Below, one piece after another: positions 1-10,676 of a stretch of 64,000 nucleotides of DNA (positions are counted from its first letter, which is position 1; each line of letters begins with the position of its first letter). The position numbers and the translations under genes were made by a program. The notes under the pieces are model-generated. The model made no database searches. It saw only the letters and a program-made list of their open reading frames with translations, and was not told where the DNA came from. The DNA is from Rhynchospora pubera (Eukaryota; Streptophyta; Magnoliopsida; Poales; Cyperaceae): assembly GCA_028095005.1 (NCBI GenBank), contig CM051460.1:156607461-156671460 (forward strand). The letters are read 5' to 3'.

Positions 1-947
1 ATTATTTTTATTTTCAGAATGTATAGAAATTGTATAACGGTGGCAACTTTCTGAGTATAATTAATTTGTGGTGGTATTTTTTTAAGAACTAAGTTTAGGG
101 TGACATTTCTCTAATTTTGAAGTTTTGAGGTGGTATCAGGTATGGATCCAATTTGTTCTTCATTCTATGTCATTTATTCGCAATAATCTATATTTAAACT
201 CTTTATACTGTATAAAATATTATTCATATTTTATTTATTTAAAATATTAGATTATACAAAAATAATTACGCATATAAAGTGCAAATAGTGCAAATAATGC
301 ATATTCTCGGTATCATTTGAGCATTTCAACTGTTTCTATAATATATTTGTTTGATGAGGAGGGTTATAGTGCTACAAATGCTACAAATGTCATGATTTCT
401 CTTTTTTATTAATATTTTAAAATTCAAATTTTAATTTTCAAATCCAAACGATTGATCTTGTTTCATTTAACGAGCGATGCATTTCTATATAATTTTAGAG
501 TTTATTTATTTAATACTCGATTAAGAGGTTAAAATTGAACAAAGTTGGTTAACGAAAACATATTAATTCTAATACGTGAATGTGTTGGCATATTGATCGA
601 GTATCAAATAAACTACAAAATTTATAAAAAAAATATATAGAAATAAATCACTCGTAAAATCGAACAAGATCCATGATGTAGATTTGAAAATTAAATTTTA
701 AATTTTAAAATATTATTAAAAACGAATTTTTTTTGATAAACTTCATTTCACGTAATATAATATTCCAACATTGAGCATGCAATCAGAACTTTTTTATCTC
801 TCCCTATTTTCAGAAAGAAAAACTACTCTATAAAAATTTAACAACTATATATGATATATCTCAAAATTAAAGACCGTAACATTTATCTCTCCTTGATCAA
901 TTCTTTTACATCACCTTCCCGTCTCCCTGGAGCAGGCCCTGAATGGG
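1..947. other. AT-rich intergenic DNA
   Basis: No gene, RNA or clear repeat structure was seen here. The stretch is strongly AT-rich, and the short open frames in it lack homology, splice context or codon bias. Confidence 0.5.
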
Positions 948-1139
948 AAATTCAGATCCGCTGCCGCGCGACACAGCGTGTCGCGCGGTACGCTGGCCGT
1001 CTGATTAAGATCCAATGGACAAGGGAGCCCCGTGCATGTAACCTAGATTGATAGGCCCGTAAAAAGTGAACCGTCCGATCAAGATCAGACGGCTCGTAGT
1101 GCGCTACACGCTGTGTCGCGCAACAGCAGAGTCGGATTG
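948..1139 (-). mobile_element. MULE-type MITE, copy 1
   Basis: A 192-bp element is flanked by a perfect 9-bp direct repeat CTGAATGGG (939-947 and 1140-1148), the target-site duplication length expected for Mutator-like elements. Its ends form long imperfect terminal inverted repeats of about 60 bp; both halves share the GCGCGACACAGCGTGT core and a GCCGTCTGAT block. It has no transposase, so it must be non-autonomous. A second copy in the opposite orientation lies at 10493-10667. Confidence 0.85.
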
Positions 1140-1347
1140 CTGAATGGGAACACCGAAAGACGGAATAAACTTTTTTTTTATTAAAAGACGGAATAAACCT
1201 ATATTTCTCCAAAAAAGAAAAAGCAAAATAATAAATAAATGCGGTTCACACTAACTGATCTTTTGCGGCGATTAAATTCGGCGATATGGAGTTTCTTTAC
1301 CGGTGTTTTTAATACGTACCGGCACCCTACAGACCAGTGGCCGAATC

Positions 1348-2330
1348 AGTGGCGGAGCTAGAAAAATTTGTAATGGGGTTCAACAATTTCATACTATTAG
1401 TATTTTTGTTTATTTAAAATAAATTCATATAATATTATATATTTTTATCTATTTTTTAAACATCATAAGTCTAAAATTTTAAATAAAATATAATTTTAAT
1501 CAAATACTATAGGCTCCGTTTGGATAGATGTGGGAAGAAGAGAAAAAGAGAAGAAGTGGAAAGAAGTATTGGAAAGTGTGTAACTCTGTGAAGAATTTGG
1601 ATTGTTTATAATAAATTTGGGCCTTCTTCCTTCTTCCTATATCCAAACGGTGCCATAGGAAAGAATTTAGAATTTAAAATATAATGCATTTCACTTAACT
1701 TGTATTTTTTTCCTTAGCAAAGAATTCTGCATAATTCTAAATTATCGTAAATTCTGATATCCTGTCAATAAAAAACTTAACTTCGTGGTTGAAATATTTA
1801 AAGTAATATGAAAATAAATTTATGACATTTTAGAATTTTTTCAAACCTGTTTTCAATTAATCTTAGTTGTCACATAGAAACATATAAGAATTATATAATA
1901 TTGATGAACAACATTAGTACAATTCTTTACAGAAAAAGTATTGCATTCTTGTTCATTTATTGTTATTTATATTAGATAGAGATAGAAATATTCACTGTTC
2001 TTAAAGTTAAGCAACAAAGTTACAGTATATTTTTTCTAAAAGTTAAATGGTAAATTAATAATTTAATTGGAAACTTTTTGTCTGATTTAATGTATTTTTA
2101 ATGAAAATAGGAAGAACTACTAAACGTAATAACTTCAAGAGAAAGCAAGTTACGCAACCATGAACCATATGGATGGGGTAGTAGAATCATTTTGTGTATT
2201 TATGGGGTTCAAATTAAGAATAAACTATAAGAAAATTTAATTTATAAGTATAAATTCTTATATTTGACATCATTTTTTAAAATAAAAAGGGGTCAATTGA
2301 CCCTCTTTTCATCAACGTAACTCCGCCACT
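1348..2330. mobile_element. hAT-like non-autonomous element with TIR AGTGGCGGAG
   Basis: The left end reads AGTGGCGGAGCTA and the right end is its near inverted copy (ending CTCCGCCACT), giving short terminal inverted repeats. The flanks GCCGAATC (1340-1347) and GCCGAAATC (2332-2340) look like an 8-bp duplication with one inserted A, which suits the hAT superfamily. The interior is AT-rich and has no transposase frame. A smaller MITE is nested at 1512-1654. Confidence 0.6.
1512..1654. mobile_element. Nested MITE with TIR GGCTCCGTTTGGATA
   Basis: A 143-bp element begins GGCTCCGTTTGGATA and ends with the inverted copy TATCCAAACGGTGCC. ATA flanks both sides (1509-1511, 1655-1657), consistent with a 3-bp target duplication. 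The interior is purine-rich on the left and CT-rich on the right, so it can fold on itself. It is noncoding and lies inside the larger hAT-like element. Confidence 0.6.
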
Positions 2331-3875
2331 AGCCGAAATCAGATATTTTTTGAAAAATTTCCGGTATTTTATCTCATAATACCTGAAATTTTCGTTTCGA
2401 TCATGTTTCGGTTCTCAGTATTACCGAAAATTTTCGGTTTTCAGTACGTACGGTGGAAACACTGCTTTTAACGTTTCGAGATAACGATAACAAGAACCAG
2501 TGACCGAAAGAATAAATTCACGTAAGAATAAATTCACTGACGAAGTACAACGGACCGAAAGATTTCCGAGTCTTGACTTGTCTCTCCTTGGTCAACAGTG
2601 TGCGTTGCGCTTAAATCCTTTTCTCCATTTTGACCGGCTCCTCATACTCCTGCTCTCCAAAGTCTCACTTTCATTTTTCAGTCAACCTTGATTAAAACGT
2701 AAGTGCTGAAATCAAGTTAAATAGTATATTATGCGAAATTTCCCAAAAACATACACTTATGTAACTAAAATTATTATGTTTTACTTATGTTAATTTTGAG
2801 ATAGGATGCTAGTTTTGTATATGAAAAAATTACAATATATTCATTTAAATAAACTCAAGTTTCTTTAGTTGTATTATGGTAATTTCCAAAATAAAAAGAA
2901 ATAGAAGACAATCAGGAAATAAAGAGTACGGAATAAACTCAAAAGTAAAATTTTATACCGGTAGTGAGTTCACATGTAATTATACCCCAAAGAATCAAAC
3001 TACTTGAATTTAGTATTTTGAAATTGTAAATTTTCTAATTACATCTTATAATTTAAGAAGCCAAGTTGCCAACTATCCAAACTAGCTATCTTGCATTAAG
3101 TATTATAATTTATACAACAAGCTAACTTACATATTAGCTCTAAATATTTAGTTATTTTGATTCGACAGATCCTCGATGGATTTTTGCGTATATTTTTTGT
3201 CACTCAGCTCTATTTATCATTTATTCTATGTGGACTTTAATTTTAATTGAATTGAATTATGTTTTCATCCTGAATTTCATCTGAAAAGTAAATTATAGGC
3301 AATTATTAAAAATCACTTTCGAAGCACCTTTTATTACTATAAACATCACATATGAAGTAGATATCCAAAATTACCTTAAAAAATTAAAATTATCAAAATG
3401 TGTATAATTATGCAATTATAATTTCTCATGTATTAATTAGCTACAATTATATTGACAAACTGGAGTTAAATGTTTTTATAATTCTTATAAATAAGTGAAA
3501 TACATTTGGATAAAACAAAATTTAGTTGATCAACAAAAATAGTGGAAGCTTTATCAAAATCGGATTATTGTCTTTTTTTGCCGGCACATTAATGGTAAAG
3601 TGGGCTGACCTGCCCTGAAAGTCAAGTTGACTAGAACAAATGTCATCTCAAAGGCTCAAAACGATAATGACGAACCGAGGTTCCAAAACCGGAGACATCC
3701 AGTGTTCGAAAACGGAGAGAATCAAAGATGGCGCTTCACCGCGTGCTCCTATTACTTGTTCTCGCTGTTTTCTCGCTCTCTTACCAATACCAGTCAACTT
3801 CTCCACCCGCCTCAGATTCTTCTCGCTTTCCATTTCTTCTCTCACAATCTCTCTCTCTCTCTCTCTCTTTCTCTT
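2331..3875 (+). promoter_or_regulatory. Upstream region and 5' leader of the MAPKKK gene
   Basis: No gene is visible. The stretch holds a W-box cluster (TTGACT 2573-2578, GGTCAA 2590-2595, TTGACC 2630-2635, AGTCAA 2680-2685) and a palindromic pair AGTCAAGTTGACT at 3620-3632. A CT microsatellite around 3848-3873 lies in the presumed 5' untranslated leader. W-boxes are the known target of WRKY factors. No convincing TATA box could be assigned, and the transcription start is unknown. Confidence 0.45.
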
Positions 3876-3923
3876 ATGGGTTGCTCTTCAAGCGTCACCA
3901 CTGACGATCTTCTCCAATTCTAG
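3876..3923 (+). other. Upstream ORF (15 codons) in the MAPKKK leader
   Basis: An ATG at 3876 opens a 15-residue frame, MGCSSSVTTDDLLQF, that stops at TAG 3921-3923, four bases before the main ATG at 3928. Its start MGCSSS looks like an N-myristoylation/palmitoylation signal, but such a short peptide may only tune translation of the main frame by reinitiation. Whether it lies on the mature mRNA depends on the unmapped transcription start. Confidence 0.35.
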
Positions 3924-3927
3924 CAAA

Positions 3928-6899
3928 ATGGATTCCTCAAAGAAGAAAGCTTTCCAAGGGAAAAAGCTCCAGCTCGGCGGCGCACCGCGCCTCGACCGCC
4001 GCAACGCGTCCAAGAACATCGACTACGATGTGGTCCCCACTGACTCTCCGGCGTCGTGGTGCTCCCCTTCCTCTCCCTCCTCCGACCTTTCCAACAACTT
4101 GCGCACTTCCAAGTCGCTTGATATAATGCCTTCCACTTATTCGAACCAAACCAGCTTCAGGATTGGGGGAAGCATCGAAGGAGAGGTTGATTTGCTTTAC
4201 AGCCGCCTCGGGCTATCGGGTCCGGAGGACTTTTCTATACCGGTAGCCGCGTGGGAAGCCCGTAAGGCCCGGTCTATCTCGGATCTCTTGCCGAGGTCTC
4301 GGATAATTGATCAGGTCCAATTGGATGCATCCCCTTTAGAGGAATTGGATCAGGGTGTGAATGAAACCAGGGAAGATCGTACCCAATTGCTTGATTTGCC
4401 AAAAGATGAAGAAAAAGTAAAGGATGAAAACACTACAACTGAGCATGATGTGCCTGAGGAGGTTACTAAAGTTACCCCCTTGTCACCTAGAAAAGGAGGA
4501 AATAGTATAAGAGGCATCCGGCCTCCTGTCCTCTCCCCTCCACTGCCAATTCTCACGCCTCAGGTGCCGGGGATTCTGGCTCCACCACCAGTAATGCGTA
4601 CTCTGGCAGAGGAAGTAACTATTGGGTCCGTCTGGGACTTAATCTCCTCATTTGCTCCAAAAGAGGGAGAAGTAGACGTGAAGAAATTTGACGACTCGGA
4701 TGAGGAGACAGAAATCAATCTCATTTCAGAGATAGAGTTGCGATTAGGGGAAACCTCTGAGGGTTTCACTGGTACAAGCTCTGTGTCTACGGTAAATGAT
4801 GATGATGCATCGAGCTCGACAACTGAGACTTGGGTTTCACCTAATGGAAGGATTAAGAGGAGGATCAAGTCTTGGGTTAAAGGTCAACAACTTGGAAGTG
4901 GATCTTTTGGTACCGTTCATGAGGCGATTAGCGAGTAAGTTTGTCTTTGAACTTTGCTTCTTTTCATAATATAAATAAAGTTACACACTTAAATCTATTT
5001 CTATATAACCTCGTATTGGCACTGAATAAATCTGTTATGCCTTGGCAATTATGTGCTACAATAGTACTTGTACAGATCATTACCAAATTTGCACTGATTT
5101 ATGCTGTACTTAATTTTACTTTGCTGACAAGTTTAGGCTTGGTAGCCAACGATTGACGACGGACTAGACATAATCACTAATTATGTTTTTTTTTAACTGT
5201 ACTATTTCACTTTCTACAGTGAAGGATTTTTCTTTGCTGTCAAGGAGGTATTGCTTGATCAAGGGACCAATGCTCAGCAATCTGTTACCCAACTTGAACA
5301 GGTCTGCGATAAAATTTTTGAATTTTAAATGTGCAATATGTACTCAACCCCTTTTTTGTTTTCAATTTGCAAGTCTGAATTGTTATACGTTTTATAAATT
5401 CAGGAGGTTGCTCTTCTGAGTCAGTTTGAACATGAGAATATAGTTCAATACTATGGAACCGAACGGGTAAATTTTAGATTGTTTTGATTGTGCATATTTT
5501 GAAAATGGTGCAAAGTTTAAGGTAAACATTAATTTAATTTGAGTTGCTATACTTTTATCAGGATGAAAGGAAATTGTACATTCTTCTAGAACTAGTGACA
5601 CAAGGCTCTCTTGCATCATTGTACCAAAAGTACCAACTACAAGATACACATGTATCAGCATACACAAGGCAGATACTATACGGGTTGGTGTATCTTCATG
5701 AAAGGAACATCCTTCACAGGTAATAAAACTAAAACTATTGTTATGACTTTTTAAAAAGTCGATTCTATAGCTGGTTAGGGTACTAAGTATATTTAAATCT
5801 TATGTTCTCCAGGTTAGGGTTTTTTTGGCAGCAGTAGCTTACCATACTGGACCATTAAAGAATAAGGACCGGAAGGCCCATAGAAACTTATATTCTCTGT
5901 AATATTGACTGAAATTGTACTTTTAGAGTATTATAATAAATAATGCTATTGGTTTGGTTTTCAGGGATATAAAATGTGCTAATATATTGGTTCATGCTAA
6001 TGGATCAGTAAAGCTTGCTGATTTTGGGTTAGCAAAAGAGGTATATGGACCCATTATACTTACATCATATTGCAGATTATCTGTACTGAACTATGATTGC
6101 TAGATATAAATGTTGTTACTTAAATAAATGATTCTTTTATTTATTTATTTTTAATTAGATGACCAAGATAAACATTCTGAAGTCAACCAAAGGAAGTGTA
6201 TATTGGATGGCTCCGGAGGTAACATTTAACTTTCAAGTTCAAAATTGAGAAATATTGGAGGTTCTGTTATGCAGGAGTTCTGATTCATGCATGGCAGATA
6301 TATTTCTGAAGATCTTTATCTATTGTTTAATCGATACAAACAAATGTCAGAGCTGATCCAGAATCTTTTGTTTAATTTTAAGTTCTGTTTCTTCTTCTGT
6401 TTTTTTCCCCCAGGTTGTGAACCCTAAAAAGGCTTATGGGCTAGCAGCTGACATCTGGAGCTTGGGTTGCACTGTACTTGAAATGTTGACTCACCAGATT
6501 CCTTATCCTAATGTTGAATGGGTAAAGCACAATCTTGCCCTGCTCTCTAACTCTCACTCTCTGCATTTTGTTTTATTCTTTTTTTTAAAGAAAAAATCAC
6601 ACTGCTACTGAATGTACATCATATGACCTGCTAATTGGTTATATGTGTGTGTGTGTGCATGCGTGCAGATGCAAGCTTTCTTCAAGATTGGAAGGGGAGA
6701 GGCACCGCCTATCCCTGATAATTTGTCCAAGGAAGCACAAGATTTCATCATGCAGTGCGTCCGAGTAAACCCTGATGACCGGCCATCAGCAGTACAACTT
6801 TTAGAGCACCCATTTGTGAAGAGACCTCTGCCGCTCCGTGCTTCTCCTCCCGCCTCTCGGTCATCTCCTTCTCGAACTGATCCCAATTACTTTTGTTAG
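3928..6899 (+). CDS. MEKK1-type MAP kinase kinase kinase, 8 exons
   Basis: Complete gene for a 594-residue serine/threonine kinase of the plant MEKK subfamily, which phosphorylates MAP kinase kinases in stress, wounding and immune cascades. Exons: 3928-4934, 5220-5301, 5404-5466, 5562-5719, 5965-6040, 6159-6218, 6414-6521, 6669-6899; every intron is GT-AG and phases agree. Residues 1-315 are a Ser/Pro-rich, probably disordered regulatory region starting MDSSKKK with a basic [13 protein letters not shown] block. The kinase domain follows: Gly loop GSGSFG (about 323-328), ATP-binding Lys344 in AVKEV, HRDIKCAN catalytic loop (436-443), DFG (456-458), and activation segment ending YWMAPE (477-482). 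All catalytic residues are present and length is near that of Arabidopsis MEKK1. An in-frame ATG at 3640 would add 96 residues, but that stretch reads like leader sequence. The stop is followed at once by GTACAT, and a GCAG site ends at 7255, so a 3' UTR intron is possible. Confidence 0.93.
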
Positions 6900-7502
6900 G
6901 TACATATCATTGCTTGTGTAAATTAAAAGTATTTTGACTTTTGAGTATTTCTGCAATTAGCATCATGTGAGAATACTAAATGTCTTTGCCAAGAGGTCAT
7001 ATAGAACTTTAAAGTGTATCAGGTCAAAATGATTTAACTCATGCTAGGTCAAATAGATAGATCAGAAAAAAGTATACTGCTGGAAGAATTTGAGGAAAAA
7101 AAAATGTTTATGCTCTATACCATATTAGGTTGATGCATTGGTGCTATTCAAGGGCAAGATTATTTCTAGGAAGTGACATAGTGACACCTAGACCTCACCA
7201 TTTGAGTCTTTTTCTAAAGGTTCACTTAATTTCTGGTTTCATTCTTGTGTTGCAGATGTTAGTTGAGAATACGGTTGGATGACTTGTGTTGCTTAGTACT
7301 TGCTAATAGAATGCTAGCATTATCCAGGTTTTCAGAGCTTGAAAGCTTCATTTCCATTTATTTTTTATTTTAGATGAAATTCGTTGACTGAATGCCAATC
7401 TTTTGTTGAGTTTTGGCAATTTTTAGTGTGCTTAGGTAGGGTAATAAGGGGTGGAAAGTGGAATCTACATTCCAACATGGATGTACAATAGATGCCTGTG
7501 TA
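6900..7502 (+). other. 3' flank of the MAPKKK gene
   Basis: Noncoding sequence after the stop. A possible 3' UTR intron runs from GT at 6900 to AG at 7255, judged only from the border sequences. No other feature was seen. Confidence 0.3.
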
Positions 7503-7683
7503 GGAACCATATCCTCTGCAGTGGTACTGCACTGCAATGGTTCATTAGAACTGTCCGATCAATGATGGGTGCTCCGTGATTAATATCGGATCTGTACGGT
7601 CCGTAAATTTTAACCGTCGAGATTCGATCGGATGACTCTTGAGAACCAATGCATCGCAGTAGCACTGCAGAGGATATTTGTCC
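7503..7683. mobile_element. MITE with 35-bp terminal inverted repeats
   Basis: Both ends carry ATATCCTCTGCAGTG followed by TACTGC and a partly matching ATGG/TTGG block, in inverted orientation, so the 181-bp element can form a long hairpin. GTGTA occurs directly on both sides (7498-7502 and 7684-7688) and may be the target duplication. The interior contains CCGATC/GATCGG motifs reminiscent of the MULE-type MITE at 948. It has no coding capacity. Confidence 0.6.
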
Positions 7684-8114
7684 GTGTATAAAGGGGTGAT
7701 GTAACCTTCTAATGTTTTTTGTTTTTTTGTTTTTTTTTGGAATCTTGTAACCTTTCAATGTTGTTGGTAGGAAGTAGTTTATTTCTTTTTTTTTCCTTTT
7801 CTGTTTTTTCTTTGTAACTTACATCTATAGGAACTGGAACATTTTTTTAAGGGTATAAATTGAGCTCTCGGAATATTTTTTTTTTTTTGATTGGAAGACC
7901 ATAGGCGCTGCATTGGAATGAAAAACGAGAGTACAAATTTGCCCTTACACATAGGCGAGAAAGTACTGGCGCCAACCTAACTAAAAACAGTACCTTATCA
8001 GAACTAAAATAAAAACGGAAAAACAAGTACCAGTAAAAAAGAAAACCAGTAAAAATAAATCCTAAACCAGTACAAATACAAGGCGCCAGTTAAACCAAAG
8101 GAAAAAAAAAACAA

Positions 8115-8243
8115 TTATGGAGGAGCTTCTGCGACCCTTTGGAAGAATCTCTCATCAATGCCAGTAGACAGCTGAGCATTCTGTTGCAGAGGCAAATTCG
8201 GCCTTCCCTGAAACACCACTTCCTGCCTTCTTGCAATGGGCAT
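8115..8243 (-). pseudogene. Exon-like coding remnant, 42 codons
   Basis: On the minus strand an open frame starts MPIARRQEVVFQG and ends RVAEAPP with TAA at 8117-8115. It is preceded by a pyrimidine-rich tract ending TTTAG, so it resembles the last exon of a gene whose earlier exons are not recognisable here. The composition is protein-like (polar, Gln-rich), unlike the AT-rich surroundings. I do not recognise the family; chance remains possible. Confidence 0.25.
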
Positions 8244-9000
8244 ACTAAAAAAAAGGTATGTTAGCTTATAACGAGTTTGGATCTGGCCTCTGGGCTATAC
8301 TAAAATTGGTGTCAGAAGCTGTCTCAGTGTGATGCTGCCATGCTGGAGGCAGCAAATTAGGTTCGGACAGTACCGTTAGTATGTAATGCGATGAATGATG
8401 GTTCCTCATTTATTTCTCGGGGACAAGGACCTGATTGCAAGCTTCTTTCAATTTTTTTTTTTTTACATCTAAGATGTCTGACCTTCACTGATAGAAATAC
8501 CAACCGTAATTCATTTTCAAACGATGAAATTTAATCCAACAGTATAACCGACCGGTATAAAAAGTTGTCTGCTTATATTTCAGCCGTTGAAAATAAATCA
8601 ATGATTAGGATCATGTCAAGTTAAGTAAATTCAGAGGATATGGACTCGCTATTGTAGCGTAACCTAAAATTGTATGCAGCTAACCAATTGAAATTCATAT
8701 TGAATAATTTAATGGCATTAGGTACAGATTTTTATGGGGCTCAACCCATCAGAATAAAAATGAAAGCCATACTCCATGGTGATTTGTTGTTAGTCAAAAA
8801 GTTTTCAAAAAAGCTAGTGATGTTTTTAAAGTACTTGGATCAGGTACAAGATTATTTTAAGAGCATCTGATGGAAAAGAAAAATAGATTGTTATTGTTAT
8901 TCTGATCATAATATTGTTATTTAACAAGGTCTCCCATTGCACTTGTACATCGATGAGAAAATAAATGACTAAATACAAAATATTTCTGTTTCTCACTATA

Positions 9001-9031
9001 CTAGATTCTTCGGTCGTGGCTCCGCCACGAC
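9001..9031 (-). mobile_element. Helitron-like 3' terminus (hairpin plus CTAG|T)
   Basis: Read on the minus strand, a perfect 8-bp stem GTCGTGGC/GCCACGAC with a GGA loop (9031-9013) is followed by a short spacer and CTAG at 9004-9001, then a host T. Helitrons end in a subterminal hairpin followed by CTRR and insert between A and T. The body would extend to the right; no 5' end or Rep/helicase gene was found. Confidence 0.45.
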
Positions 9032-10492
9032 ACGTACCCTACATTTCTTGATATGACGCTACATTTGTTATATCGTATTTATGTTGGTGTATGCAAATCT
9101 CCGAATTATAGATGAAATGTAGATGAACCAAAGTTAGTAGATTGAGCTTCGTAATTTTTAACATTTTTTTTCTTATAACTTTATTTGGTCATATTACAGA
9201 TGGCGATTTGATCCTTTTATTCAATACATTTACCTATTTTATTATTACCAAACATCAATGCTTTAAAATAATTAAATATCTAATTTCAATTTCAGTTGTC
9301 AAACGCCTGCCAAGTACTTAGCCTGGCCCAAGCCAACTCTCAAAATGAAATTACTAATTGATCTCAAATTATTTACTACAAAACTATGCATTGCTTGTGT
9401 ACCTAGACAATACTTAAAATCTTTTTTTTTTTGTACTTCATGACGTACCTAGCCTTTAAAGAAAATTTAGACCCAAAATTGACCAAAAGGATCACGACAC
9501 ACAAATATGCCACTTGAGGAATCCTCTCAATTTATTTCTTTTTATTTGCAGCGTATTTCCAATTTTCTACAACAAATCAAAGTATTAGACTTTTGTCGAG
9601 ACAGAGTGGCGTAAAAAAGTTAAATAGGCCACTCCAAGAATTCTCCCTTTTTTCGTTTATCCTATAAATATATTTCTCATTATTTAAGTAGTGTATGTAG
9701 TAGATACAGAGAAACAAATTTCTAATATGTATTATTATTGTTGCATATTTAAAGAAGCATTCTAAAAAATCATAATTAGATGGAAACTGATCAATTAATT
9801 GATAATGTCATGGTTGATATTTCACCATCACAACAATGCCAATAGAAGGATTTTATTCGTTTTGCATCTACCAGAAATGAGCTTAATTAAATAGATAGAC
9901 TAGAAAAAATTTTGAAGCTTAAATAAAAATATTAAAAAATGGTTGGTATTACAGTTCCTAATGAGAAATATTAACATACAGATTTTACAACCACTGATCC
10001 ACTATGATAGTTCAAATTTTCAGAACTCTATTATGTGTATAAGGTTCATCAGCTGGGGTCCACTTCATTCTTTTACTCGCTGACCGATGAGACCGGATTA
10101 GGATAATGTTGATGTTCATTTCCTATATACATAGGTCAGGCATAATTTTCTTTCACAACAATACAAAGTGGGAGGAACCACGTGGCATAAAAATGGGTGG
10201 GAAAGCAACTTATAAGCAGAGAAATAATGCGTAGAACATGTCTATCAGTAGAAGGGAAGTAGTAGGCAAATCTATGGGCGAAACTCCGTGGCGCAATATG
10301 TGACAGATCAGATTAATAATAAAAATCGACTTACAGTCATTGGGATAGACACAAATAGATTTTGCACAGAAAAATCACCTATTCAACAACACATAAGGCA
10401 TAGACCAAGATTTGCATTGTATTTCATGAACCATTAATATAGTGGGCCCATGGTAAAGAAAAGGAAGACTCGGTGTAGGATTATACCAAGGG
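9032..10492. other. AT-rich intergenic DNA, possible Helitron body
   Basis: No gene is supported. It may be the body of the Helitron-like element ending at 9001, but the other end could not be located. Confidence 0.3.
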
Positions 10493-10667
10493 CAATCCGA
10501 CTCTGCTGTTGCGCGACACAGCGTGTAGCGCACTACGAGCCGTCTGATTTTGATCGGATGGTTCATTTTTTACGGGCCTATCAATCTAGGTTACATGCAC
10601 GGGGCTCCCTTGTCCATTGGATCTTAATCAGACGGCCAGCATACCGCGCGGCAGCAGATCTCATTTC
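10493..10667 (+). mobile_element. MULE-type MITE, copy 2
   Basis: A 175-bp element whose sequence is the near-identical reverse complement of 948-1139. It is bounded by a perfect 9-bp target duplication TACCAAGGG (10484-10492 and 10668-10676). Its ends are CAATCCGACTCTGCTG and the inverted GCAGCAGATC block. The two copies lie 9.5 kb apart on either side of the MAPKKK gene and have different target duplications, so they are independent insertions of one family. Confidence 0.88.
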
Positions 10668-10676
10668 TACCAAGGG

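Noticed and set aside
952..1212. Open frame on the minus strand through the MITE
   Set aside because: It lies within the inverted-repeat transposon and recurs with the copy at 10493; it is a by-product of the MITE.
3640..3927. In-frame upstream ATG giving a 96-residue N-terminal extension of the MAPKKK
   Set aside because: The extension is encoded by a CT-repeat leader and reads as low-complexity Ser/Leu; family members, as I know them, start near the MDSS-type ATG at 3928.
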